Shown piece after piece: positions 1-8,842 of a stretch of DNA of 47,243 bases. The translations under genes and the position numbers were made by a program. The notes under the pieces were generated by a model. The model had not been told where the DNA came from. It did not search any database and saw nothing but the letters and a program-made list of their open reading frames with translations. Position 1 is the first letter of the stretch; each line of letters starts with the position of its first letter. The DNA comes from Nitrososphaeria archaeon (GTDB lineage: Archaea > Thermoproteota > Nitrososphaeria > Nitrososphaerales > JARVJX01): contig JARVJX010000003.1 in the NCBI GenBank assembly GCA_029775995.1, forward strand, positions 1 to 47,243, in the 5' to 3' direction.

Positions 1-212
1 TGCTATACTCCTTAGATATGAACCTGAATAATGCAGGAGGGCTAGAGGATCTTATCTTGCAAAGCACCTTATTCCTCTTAAAGATCTTAGCCTCCTTAAC
101 CATCCTCACAAGGTAATCCAGTCCACCCATAGAGTATGGAGAGAGGGAAATAGAACAAAAAGCCTAAGGTTAAATAGAATATACAGAATGAGAACGTTAT
201 CTTGACAATCCC
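1..212 (-). mobile_element. Decayed transposon/IS remnant (5' part of a transposase), truncated by window edge
   Basis: Clear nucleotide similarity, same orientation, to ~46790-46995 at the other end of the window (shared blocks ctccttaga..., ggatcttat, aaggtaat, catagagta, cctaaggt, gagaacgtta..ttgacaatccc). Confidence 0.55.
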
Positions 213-339
213 TACATATTAAATAATAAAACATTTATAATATATATTGATTTTTCTACTTTTTAAAAAGAGGCTGGAGGCTTCACTTTGTTACCTCTTT
301 ATGTTAAAGCTTAAATTAAGAGCTAAAGAAGCTTATTAT

Positions 340-873
340 ATGAACTTAAAGGAGAAGATAAGAAGCATACCAGACTTCCCAAAAAAGGGCGTAGTATTCA
401 GGGATATAACAACCCTATGGAAGGACCCTCAAGCCTTTAAGTTTTCCACCGATGAGTTAACAAGTTACTGCAAAGCTAAAGGTGCTGAAGTAATAGCGGG
501 TATAGAAGCTAGAGGATTTATAGTAGGCGCTCCTATTGCTTACAAATTGGGAATAGGTTTTGTACCTTTAAGAAAGTTAGGGAAATTGCCCTATGAGAAG
601 ATTCAAGAAAGATATCTTTTAGAGTATGGAGAGGATGGTATAGAGATTCATAAGGATGGAATAAAGAGAGGACAGAGAGTTGTTATAGTGGATGATTTGT
701 TGGCTACTGGGGGTACAGCCTTAGCTTCTGTAAAGCTCATTGAATCGCTAGAAGGAAAAGTAGTGGGTTTAGCCTTTATAGTAGAGTTAGAGTTTTTAAG
801 AGGGAGAGATAAATTAAAGAATTACGATGTATTTAGCTTAGTTAAATATAAGTCTGAGGATGAAGGTTTATGA
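340..873 (+). CDS. apt: Adenine phosphoribosyltransferase
   Basis: PRPP-binding motif VVIVDDLLATGGTA, FRDITTLWKD, IEARGFIVGAPIAYKLG. ATG at 340 (MNLKEKIRSIPDFPKKG) is the better start than the TTG of the ORF track. Confidence 0.93.
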   Translation: MNLKEKIRSIPDFPKKGVVFRDITTLWKDPQAFKFSTDELTSYCKAKGAEVIAGIEARGFIVGAPIAYKLGIGFVPLRKLGKLPYEKIQERYLLEYGEDGIEIHKDGIKRGQRVVIVDDLLATGGTALASVKLIESLEGKVVGLAFIVELEFLRGRDKLKNYDVFSLVKYKSEDEGL

Positions 874-2474
874 TTCGGGAAGCAATAGCTGTAATCACAG
901 CTGCTCTTTCTACTAACAAAATTTGATAATCCTACAAAATTCATTATAGAATAAAAGGAATTTCTCCCATGAACTCTCTTAAGGTAAATCCCATACATAA
1001 TAAAGGATAGCATCTGAACTATGGGCTTTATATTCTCTGCCCAAAAACTCAGATTTCTCTTCCAACATTCCATAATGAATTCCCATTGAAGGGGTGTTAA
1101 ATTATTTAAAGTGGCCCTTTTCTTATTTTTTAATATGGCTTCTTCTAAAGGGATGAAAAGTAAAGGAACATAAAAGACTTTACAATCCTTTATCCTATCT
1201 AAAAGCTCTAAGGTAGCTATAACGTCTTCATCCTTCTCTCCTGGCAATCCTACTATAAAGGTATACATAGGGTACCAAAAATTATCGTTCATTATTCCAG
1301 TACCCTCTACAACAAGCTCAGGCCAACTCTCTATAGGAAAAGGTAAGGCTTTTCCATTCATATAACGCTTCATGATTCTTACACTTCCAGATTCTATACC
1401 TACATCGATTCCTATGTAAGGCGTACCATTTTTTCTATAAAAGGATTTTTCAATTATTATGGGTGTTATCTCCTTTAAAAGTTGTTTATCAGCTACTACA
1501 GGAGCTAAAGATGCATGGGATATACCAATTCTTTTTACTTTCTCATGCTTAGCTATGGCTTTTAAGAGTTGGGCTATCTTTTCTCTATTTGGATAAAAAA
1601 AGTTTCTTGCATCAGTTCCATATAATAATACATCCTCACTAACTAAAAAAACCATATCGTTACCAGAGCTCAGGTTAACTTCAACTTCTTTCATGATATG
1701 CTCTATAGGAAAATCGTACTTTGTTCTATAATCAGGAGAGCAGAATTGACATCTTCTCCCACAACCTCTCATTATTTCAACGGTTCCAAAGCTTGCTGCA
1801 TTTTTTATTAAGGGTATCTTTTCGTAATCATATACTTTCTTTGTTCTAATATATTTAGGAAGCTTTTCTCCTCTTAAAAGCCTTTTAATTATAGGAATTA
1901 GCTCTAAATCACATTCTCCAGCTATAAGCAAATCTATACCCAATTTATCCTGCATTTTAGAATCTCTAATTTGCCATACTCCAAAGCCTCCTACTATCTT
2001 CTTCGCTTTACTTCTCCTTAAAGCTGGATGATTGAAGAGCCTTAAAAATTCTATTTTATTTACACTTTCCCCTCCAAAGCTGATAAGGGAATTGTAGGTA
2101 GTGCTTACGTAGGCTAAACCTAAGGGGTCCATGGTAGATACTCCTATGAGCTCAGTTTTATCACCTACGAAGAGTTCTAAGTTGTCTGGATGGGCCACTA
2201 CAACATTATCCTCCCCAAACTCATCCATAAGTAAGCTCTCAATTTTTCTTAATCCATAGGGAGCATATTTAGCACTACCATCCTCTTTACTCTCAGGTTT
2301 TATATAATTGTAGAGGAAAGGCTTAACTATAGCATAGGGGAAAGTGCACATCATAGCTCTCATATTACTGTTACCAAAGGTAGCCATTTCAGCTCTAGAG
2401 GCTGTTAATACAATTTTCTTACCGTTTTTTGTAGGCTCTCTTAACCCCTTATTAAAAAGAGTAAAGAAGCCCAT
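822..2474 (-). CDS. Radical SAM protein with N-terminal B12-binding-like region (paralog A)
   Basis: CGRRCQFCSP (CxxxCxxC) radical SAM motif; N-terminal region with VGVSTMDPLGLA and GGFGVWQ; similar to the adjacent 2487-4055 product. Confidence 0.8.
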   Translation of the reverse strand: MGFFTLFNKGLREPTKNGKKIVLTASRAEMATFGNSNMRAMMCTFPYAIVKPFLYNYIKPESKEDGSAKYAPYGLRKIESLLMDEFGEDNVVVAHPDNLELFVGDKTELIGVSTMDPLGLAYVSTTYNSLISFGGESVNKIEFLRLFNHPALRRSKAKKIVGGFGVWQIRDSKMQDKLGIDLLIAGECDLELIPIIKRLLRGEKLPKYIRTKKVYDYEKIPLIKNAASFGTVEIMRGCGRRCQFCSPDYRTKYDFPIEHIMKEVEVNLSSGNDMVFLVSEDVLLYGTDARNFFYPNREKIAQLLKAIAKHEKVKRIGISHASLAPVVADKQLLKEITPIIIEKSFYRKNGTPYIGIDVGIESGSVRIMKRYMNGKALPFPIESWPELVVEGTGIMNDNFWYPMYTFIVGLPGEKDEDVIATLELLDRIKDCKVFYVPLLFIPLEEAILKNKKRATLNNLTPLQWEFIMECWKRNLSFWAENIKPIVQMLSFIMYGIYLKRVHGRNSFYSIMNFVGLSNFVSRKSSCDYSYCFPNHKPSSSDLYLTKLNTS

Positions 2475-2486
2475 ATATACTCAACA

Positions 2487-4055
2487 TTATTTTGGTAAAG
2501 ATTTAGAAAAATTTTCAGGAATATCTCCAAATCTCTGTTTTACTAATCCCTTTAGATAGCTTAGTATGGCTCTAACCCCTAACTTTCCTATACTTACCGT
2601 TATTAGCTTAGCTAAGGGACTGAAGGTCTTTGGTTTTATAACATCTCTAAGCCTTTTATCAAACTGTCTAAGATTGTAAAGCCAACATTTATAATATAAC
2701 TCTAATTGAAGTTTGCTTATATTTTTAAAGGTTACATTTCTACTTGGCTCATCGTAATCCACATATAATAGGGGAGCCATTAAGCAAGATAGTTCATTTT
2801 TAGCTATATCTTCAACCAATTGTATAGTTTCCTTTGTATCATCATCCTCTTCCTTTGGAAAGGGTCCTTTAATATCGTGGTTAGGTAATATTATTAAAGT
2901 GCAGCAAGGATAAATGTAATTTTGGTTAAGTATTTTTATTCCCTCTTTAACTACCCAAGGCCACTCTTCTACAGAGAAAGGCTTGGTCTTATAGGCTAAC
3001 CAGTATTTCCCAATTTTTGGTGATGCAGTTTCAACCCCTGGCTGAACCCCTAACCATTTGCTAGGGCTCAAATTGTTAGCTTCAGCCATATACTCTATTA
3101 CCTTAGGGTCTGCTACTACTGAAGATAAGGTAAAGTGGGTTGTACCAATGGTTCTAAAATTTAAGGCTTTCATAGCAAAGAATAGCTCCTTTATGGCATC
3201 TCTGTTGGGTATGTAATCACTATTATCACAAGCATATAAAAGCATCTCATCTGAGTGTAACCAGAGGTAATCAAAACCTACCTTCTTATTTACCAGGGCT
3301 TCTCTCGTTAATCTATCGATGGGAAAATCTCTCTTCATCCTCTTATTAACATCACAAAAGGGGCAACCTCTTCCACAACCCCTCATAGCTTCTATAAGGG
3401 AATTTACGGTAGCACCAACAATTTCTGGAATCTCTTCGATGGTTCTTGTGTAAGCCCTTATGAATTCTGGAGCACTACCATCCTCTATAGCCTTAAAAAT
3501 TTGGGGAGCCTTAGAATCCACTTCTCCTTCAACTACATGGTCAATTCTATATTCCGATTTTTTATCTTTATATTTCTTAAACTGCCAAGCCCCAGAGCCT
3601 CCAAGCACCAACTTAAATTTATATCCTTTCTCATCCCTAATTTTATTAATTTTATATATAAGCTCAGCAAACAAATATGCGTTATATGCTATACTATTTC
3701 CTGATTTTAAAGCTGAAGTAACAGGTCCTATCCCTAAAGGGTCCATAGTTCCTACACCTACTATCTTTGTTTCAGGGGTTATAGCCTTCTCAATATACTC
3801 AGGGTGAGCCACAAATACTTCTTCCCTTTTATAACCATCCCTTAAAAGGGAAGCTTCAACTCTCCTTACACCGCATTCAGCCATTATGGCTTCCCCTGTA
3901 TTTGGGTTTGCTGGAACAACGGGACAAAAGATGTTATACAAAAATCTTGGTATCTTCTCATAAGGACCACAGGATAAAAAACCAAAGACGTAATTCCCCC
4001 TAAAATTACTCATTAAGCTTCTATCGTTAACTAAGACTACTCTATTATCCCCCAT
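2487..4055 (-). CDS. Radical SAM protein with N-terminal B12-binding-like region (paralog B)
   Basis: CGRGCPFCDV motif; VGVGTMDPLGIG and GGSGAWQ shared with paralog A. Confidence 0.8.
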   Translation of the reverse strand: MGDNRVVLVNDRSLMSNFRGNYVFGFLSCGPYEKIPRFLYNIFCPVVPANPNTGEAIMAECGVRRVEASLLRDGYKREEVFVAHPEYIEKAITPETKIVGVGTMDPLGIGPVTSALKSGNSIAYNAYLFAELIYKINKIRDEKGYKFKLVLGGSGAWQFKKYKDKKSEYRIDHVVEGEVDSKAPQIFKAIEDGSAPEFIRAYTRTIEEIPEIVGATVNSLIEAMRGCGRGCPFCDVNKRMKRDFPIDRLTREALVNKKVGFDYLWLHSDEMLLYACDNSDYIPNRDAIKELFFAMKALNFRTIGTTHFTLSSVVADPKVIEYMAEANNLSPSKWLGVQPGVETASPKIGKYWLAYKTKPFSVEEWPWVVKEGIKILNQNYIYPCCTLIILPNHDIKGPFPKEEDDDTKETIQLVEDIAKNELSCLMAPLLYVDYDEPSRNVTFKNISKLQLELYYKCWLYNLRQFDKRLRDVIKPKTFSPLAKLITVSIGKLGVRAILSYLKGLVKQRFGDIPENFSKSLPK

Positions 4056-4375
4056 CTTTACCTTATCCTCCTCCTTATTATTTAATTTTTATCTTTATTC
4101 ATTAAGTTGTATGCATTTGTTAATGTTAAATCATAAACAATTTAGAATAAAAAATCTATGCAAAAGTTCTAATTTTCCAAGCCTTTACAAATTAAACCCT
4201 TGGGAAAGGCAGTTAAAGATTTACCTTCCCATGGCTGATGAGGCAGAGCTAAAGGAAAGTAAAAGGATAGTTTAAGTAAGCCAATGGAATTATGGAGAAT
4301 ATAATACATTATGGTTATTAGCTTCTCATGAGATTCTTTATGTAAATATGTAAAAATCATTCCTAAGCTATCTCA

Positions 4376-5170
4376 TCATGCCCTTTTAATACTCTCTATC
4401 ATAGCTTCTATGTAATAGTCAAAGAAACGAATAAAACCCTTTCTATAGTAAAAGATTCCTATTATAAGGTCGAGAGGTAAAAGAAAGATTTTTCCTGCAT
4501 TTCTTATTCCAGACTCAAGAATCCCTATCTTCTCACCACTTATTTTTATAACCCTTATCTTCATGATATATTTACCTGGAGTCTGACCTTTATAGGCTTC
4601 TATTAGGGTAATAAAAATGTATATTGCGAAGAAGATGTGGGCATATAATTCTACCATTCTGAAAATAATCTCACCTATCATAGGTATATGCTCAGGATGA
4701 AATAACCAAGGATGAAATTCATAGATTTTGCTAAAATGAAGAATTGATTCTTGTAAGGTATTTAATAAAATAGGATCGAAGAAGACTCCTGAGAAGATGA
4801 AGAAAATTAACGCATCTATAAGAAAGGCTGCTATCCTTCTCATGACTAACTCTCTAGATAAGAGAGGTTTCTTTACCAATAAACTGCTTGAGATTTGCTC
4901 AGCTTTTTTAACTTTGTAAATTATTTCTACGGCTATCTTTCCCTTTGGTGATAAAATGTATGTTCCCTTTTCGGTTCTTTGAAGGAATCCAGAAAGCTTC
5001 TTTAAATGAAAATTTAGAGTTCCCTCACCTATCTTAAGGATGTTAAGAATATCTGTGTAAGATAGCTCTATCTTATCATATAGTTGAAGAAGTATCCATC
5101 TCCTAACATCATGGTCTAGGGCTTCAAAAAAATTCTTTTCTTTTATATCTTCCTCTGATTCTTCTACCAT
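4376..5170 (-). CDS. wHTH (ArsR-like) transcriptional regulator fused to RDD-family membrane domain
   Basis: N-terminal winged helix (LDHDVRRWILLQLYDKIELSYTDILNILKIGEGTLNFHLKKL), C-terminal RDD-type membrane domain (RRIAAFLIDALIFFIFSG..., GQTPGKYIMKIRVIK). Confidence 0.75.
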   Translation of the reverse strand: MVEESEEDIKEKNFFEALDHDVRRWILLQLYDKIELSYTDILNILKIGEGTLNFHLKKLSGFLQRTEKGTYILSPKGKIAVEIIYKVKKAEQISSSLLVKKPLLSRELVMRRIAAFLIDALIFFIFSGVFFDPILLNTLQESILHFSKIYEFHPWLFHPEHIPMIGEIIFRMVELYAHIFFAIYIFITLIEAYKGQTPGKYIMKIRVIKISGEKIGILESGIRNAGKIFLLPLDLIIGIFYYRKGFIRFFDYYIEAMIESIKRA

Positions 5171-5290
5171 CTCTATGATTAGAAAAGGTTACGTATTATA
5201 AAAGCAATTAGCCATATATGACTACTATAATTGTGTTAAAGGTATAATTTAAATAGTGTCAATTTATAAAATTACAAATGGAAACGCTAT

Positions 5291-5316
5291 TTTTTAACGA
5301 TTTTAATAGTTAAAAA
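5291..5316. promoter_or_regulatory. Perfect inverted repeat TTTTTAAC-N10-GTTAAAAA, candidate operator
   Basis: 8-bp perfect palindromic half-sites in the divergent intergenic region between the wHTH-RDD gene and the first cupredoxin gene. Confidence 0.4.
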
Positions 5317-5350
5317 CCCTTAAATTAGCTAATTTCCTAAATAAGAGGGG

Positions 5351-5902
5351 GTGAGAAAGGTGGGTTTAAGCAAGGTATCGCCTTCTTTTTCTATCGTAGC
5401 ATTAGCAGTAGCCATCATAGCTATTATCTTGGTAGGAATTACAATGATGCAACCTTTAGGGCAAGTTCAGAAGATCCAAAAGTTTACCATCATAGTGGGT
5501 GAAGGAGAGATTATACAGGAAGCAATAGAGGATAAGGCTACGGGAGAGATCAAACTTGTATCTGAGGAGAAAGGTGGGGAAGAAACACTAACAGGTGAGT
5601 ACCATCGATGGGAACCAAATGTTTTAGTGGTAAAGAAAGGAGATAAGGTAGAGCTTACTGTAAAAAACCCTAGGAAGCATGCCCATTCATTTGTATTGCC
5701 AGCATTTGGTGTAGATACTGGTAGGATCCCAGGAAAAGCAGAGCAACCCGATGAAGGTAAGCGAACAGTAACTGTAACCTTTACAGCAGACAAAGCGGGT
5801 GTATTCCCATTTATATGTGGTATACCCTTTGATCATAAAGCAGGAAACTGTGACCCGGACCATGCACGCATAACAGGGTATCTAATAGTGTTGGAAGGAT
5901 AG
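5351..5902 (+). CDS. Membrane-anchored cupredoxin-like copper protein
   Basis: N-terminal TM; WEPNVLVVKKGDKVELTVKNPRKHAHSF ... FPFICGIPFDHKAGNCDPDHARITGYLIV. Confidence 0.75.
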   Translation: MRKVGLSKVSPSFSIVALAVAIIAIILVGITMMQPLGQVQKIQKFTIIVGEGEIIQEAIEDKATGEIKLVSEEKGGEETLTGEYHRWEPNVLVVKKGDKVELTVKNPRKHAHSFVLPAFGVDTGRIPGKAEQPDEGKRTVTVTFTADKAGVFPFICGIPFDHKAGNCDPDHARITGYLIVLEG

Positions 5903-5905
5903 GTA

Positions 5906-6538
5906 ATGAACACTAGAAAAGGTTCCTCACTTTTAAAAAGTGAAAAAATTAGAAAAAGTAAAATTGGGGCTGGAAATCTGCTTCCTGCTATAGCCATAAT
6001 AATTGCTATCCTTTCAGCCCTTATGGTCTCTTTTAGCTCTCAAGCAGAATTAGCCGTATTAAAGAACGATATAAAAGCCCTTGAAGCTGAACTTGGCATT
6101 TACAAAAACAAAGTTGATATAATAACAAAGTCTATAGAAGAGAAAGTAACTACCATACCTGCCCCTGAGCATGAACATGAAGAAAGTAAAGAAAGTGAGC
6201 AACTTCAGCCTACAGTAGAGTTTATGCTCCAAACAGCCTTTACTGATGGAAGTTTTAGCTTCCTAGGGATGGGAAGTAACATCAATGAAGTAAAGAACCC
6301 TACACTTTATGTTACTCATGGGGCTGTAGTTAAAATAGTTATAGAAAATGGTGATGGTATAGAGCACGATTTTGTGATAGAGGGGCTAGATGTTCATAGT
6401 AAACATATTAGCATGAAAGGTGAAAAGACCTCAGTAATCTTTAAGGCTGAAAGGGAAGGAGAGTTTTATTATTATTGTAGTATACCTGGGCATAGAGAGC
6501 TTGGTATGGAAGGAAAGATAGTTATAGAGGAGAAATAG
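5906..6538 (+). CDS. Type-1 copper cupredoxin with N-terminal TM/coiled-coil
   Basis: EHDF ... YYYCSIPGHRELGMEGKIVI (C-x4-H-x4-M type-1 Cu ligand loop). Confidence 0.8.
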   Translation: MNTRKGSSLLKSEKIRKSKIGAGNLLPAIAIIIAILSALMVSFSSQAELAVLKNDIKALEAELGIYKNKVDIITKSIEEKVTTIPAPEHEHEESKESEQLQPTVEFMLQTAFTDGSFSFLGMGSNINEVKNPTLYVTHGAVVKIVIENGDGIEHDFVIEGLDVHSKHISMKGEKTSVIFKAEREGEFYYYCSIPGHRELGMEGKIVIEEK

Positions 6539-6624
6539 TATAAAAGAGAATTAATAATACATATATAGGTAGCATGGTTTCTGTTATGAAATTCATTCCT
6601 TTTTATAAAGGAGGCATAAATTAA

Positions 6625-6927
6625 GTGAACTCAAAGGAATTGGTTTCTCTTCAGGAATCTTTGCTAGGCTATTTTTATAATGCCATAGAAAATTTAGAGA
6701 GCCTAATTCAAAGTGGAGAGAAAATAATAGATACTCTAAATAAAAAATCGAGGAACGAATATGAATCAAAAGATAACTCTCTACAAGCTATACTAACTTT
6801 AAATTGGGAAAGAAATATAGACCAACTAAGGGCTACTCTTAAAAGATTAAAGAAAATAATAATACAAGAAGAAAGGAGATTACATAAGCTCACAGAATAC
6901 AGTGAAAGGATGGAGGAGGTTCCTTAA
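6625..6927 (+). CDS. Small coiled-coil hypothetical protein
   Basis: 100-aa ORF (GTG start) in operon context, overlapping the next gene by 26 bp. Confidence 0.45.
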   Translation: MNSKELVSLQESLLGYFYNAIENLESLIQSGEKIIDTLNKKSRNEYESKDNSLQAILTLNWERNIDQLRATLKRLKKIIIQEERRLHKLTEYSERMEEVP

Positions 6928-7774
6928 CATGACCTTGCCAGTAACAGATGAGCAGGTACAAAAGAAGGAGAGTCAAAATAAAGAAATAAAAAGGAAGTAT
7001 TCATCTTCAGAAATATTCTTTATACTTGCCCACGATCTTAGAAAGGATATACTATGCTTGATTCATGATAAGGTTGAGGTTAGCTACTCAGAAATCTTAG
7101 CAACATTAAATATAGAAGATGGTCTTTTGAATTTTCATTTAAGGAAGATGAAGCCCTTGGTAAAGTTAACTAGAGAAGGAACTTATACTTTATCAGAAAA
7201 AGGTAAGCTTGCTTATTCTATGCTATGTGTTGCTGAGGATAAGTTAAGAGGGGAATATCCTCTTAGAAGCTTATCTAAAGATCCTTCAATTTATAAGAAG
7301 CTTTTTTTAAAAAGGTTATTGGCTTTTCTTATAGACTTTATAATTTTGTTCTTCTTTACCATGGTATTTCTAGATGAACATTTTTGGCATTTTATTAATT
7401 CTCTGGTTACCCTGAGTATAACTTATATGGATATATTGAGCCTTTTATACGATATTTATCATAATCATGCCCACTTATTCTTTTTAGGGTACGTTATCTT
7501 CACCTTGTTGGAAGCCCATTCAGGCCAAACCCTTGGAAAATACTTTTTGAGGATTAGAGTTGTAAAAATAGAAGAGAGACGCTTAACACTCATGGACTCA
7601 GCCATAAGGAATTTAGGAAAGGTCTTCCTCTTACCATTAGATTTGCTATTAGGTTTTCTTTTCTACTACAAATTAGGATATATTAAATTCTTTGACTTTT
7701 TAATAAAAGCAAAGGTAGAAGAGGCAATAGCAATAAACAAATCAACTATCCTTAAAGAAGAGCATTTTCTATAG
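6902..7774 (+). CDS. wHTH (ArsR-like) regulator fused to RDD-family membrane domain (paralog of 4376-5170)
   Basis: HDLRKDILCLIHDKVEVSYSEILATLNIEDGLLNFHLRKM and KRLLAFLIDFIILFFFT..., GQTLGKYFLRIRVVK. Translation likely starts at MTLPVTDEQVQ or nearby. Confidence 0.75.
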   Translation: MKGWRRFLNMTLPVTDEQVQKKESQNKEIKRKYSSSEIFFILAHDLRKDILCLIHDKVEVSYSEILATLNIEDGLLNFHLRKMKPLVKLTREGTYTLSEKGKLAYSMLCVAEDKLRGEYPLRSLSKDPSIYKKLFLKRLLAFLIDFIILFFFTMVFLDEHFWHFINSLVTLSITYMDILSLLYDIYHNHAHLFFLGYVIFTLLEAHSGQTLGKYFLRIRVVKIEERRLTLMDSAIRNLGKVFLLPLDLLLGFLFYYKLGYIKFFDFLIKAKVEEAIAINKSTILKEEHFL

Positions 7775-7886
7775 AAAAGAAATTTTATTTCCGCTAAAAA
7801 TTTTTATTTCTTTAATTTTTTGTTTTATTCAAAATTCTAATTCTCAAAATTCCTTAAATTACTTTTTATTTTTAAAAATAAGGGTA

Positions 7887-8381
7887 ATGAAGATGATAGC
7901 TAAGGAAAAAGATGAGACTGAAAGGGAAGAATCAGAAGAATTGTTCTTTTCAGCGGTTAGATTGGCTATGAAATCGGCTAAAGAATTGTGTGGTCTTGAC
8001 CCAAAGGAAAAAAGAATTACTTTAAAAAGGCTTGGGTACGAACTCGGTCATTCTGCTTCTAGGTACTTAAAAGCTACTACTATGGAAGAACTGATAGATG
8101 AGCTTTCTTTAATTTGGAGTTCCTACAGTTTAGGGCAATTAGAACTTTTCTCCTTAAAACCGTTGATTTTGGATATTTACGATTGTTATGATTGTTTAGG
8201 CAATAGGTATGGAGTTGGTGTTACCCTTTGTCCCTTTAAGGAGGGCTTTCTAAAGGCTATATTAGAGGACAAACTTGGACTAAAAAATGAGATAGTTGAA
8301 ATAGAGTGCTGTGGAACCTTTCAAACTCACTGTAAATTTGAAATTAAGACTAAAGAATTTGAAGGAGGTAATAAATTTTGA
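7887..8381 (+). CDS. V4R (4-vinyl reductase / hydrocarbon-binding)-like protein
   Basis: C-terminal CPFKEGFLKAILEDKLGLKNEIVEIECCGTFQTHCKFEIK resembles V4R domains. Confidence 0.5.
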   Translation: MKMIAKEKDETEREESEELFFSAVRLAMKSAKELCGLDPKEKRITLKRLGYELGHSASRYLKATTMEELIDELSLIWSSYSLGQLELFSLKPLILDIYDCYDCLGNRYGVGVTLCPFKEGFLKAILEDKLGLKNEIVEIECCGTFQTHCKFEIKTKEFEGGNKF

Positions 8382-8842
8382 AGAAGATATCACATTATAT
8401 TCTCTTTTCTATTCTGTTTTCTCTTATTTTGATTATAGGTATTGGGAATGTTTATGCATCTCAAAGTAGGGTAATTGATATAAGAGCTAGTCAATTTAAA
8501 TTTGAACCAGGAAGAATAATAGTAAACCAAGGGGATACTGTAACTTTTAAAGTAAAAACCTCAGATGTTACACATGGCTTCTATATTGATGGTTATAATG
8601 TAGATAAAGAGGTAAGACGAGGAGATGAGGTCACAGTAACTATTGTAGCCGATAAAGTTGGTAAATTTAAGATACGTTGCTCCATAACCTGTGGAGCTCT
8701 TCACCCCTTTATGATTGGTGAATTTATAGTAGAGCAAGGGGGAGTAAACTATGTTTTCTTATCTTCAGCAGTAGGAATAATTTTAGTCGGAGTCTCTACA
8801 CTGCTCTTTATATGGAGGAGAGATTATGAGTATCAAGCTTAG
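8378..8842 (+). CDS. CuA-domain cupredoxin (COX2/NosZ-type), signal peptide plus C-terminal TM
   Basis: RCSITCGALHPFM = C-x3-C-x3-H-x2-M binuclear CuA loop; upstream His in VTHGF; C-terminal hydrophobic helix. Confidence 0.78.
   Translation: MKKISHYILFSILFSLILIIGIGNVYASQSRVIDIRASQFKFEPGRIIVNQGDTVTFKVKTSDVTHGFYIDGYNVDKEVRRGDEVTVTIVADKVGKFKIRCSITCGALHPFMIGEFIVEQGGVNYVFLSSAVGIILVGVSTLLFIWRRDYEYQA

Noticed and set aside
3460-3807. Plus-strand ORFs antisense to radical SAM paralog B (3460-3807, 3501-3704) and similar antisense ORFs (5467-5793, 11884-12168, 12792-13130, 13980-14204, 32027-32398, 34598-34912)
   Set aside because: Each lies opposite a well-supported gene and has no recognisable motif; spurious.
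4169-4360. 63-aa minus ORF between radical SAM paralog B and the wHTH-RDD gene
   Set aside because: No motif and low-complexity AT-rich intergenic context; unsupported.
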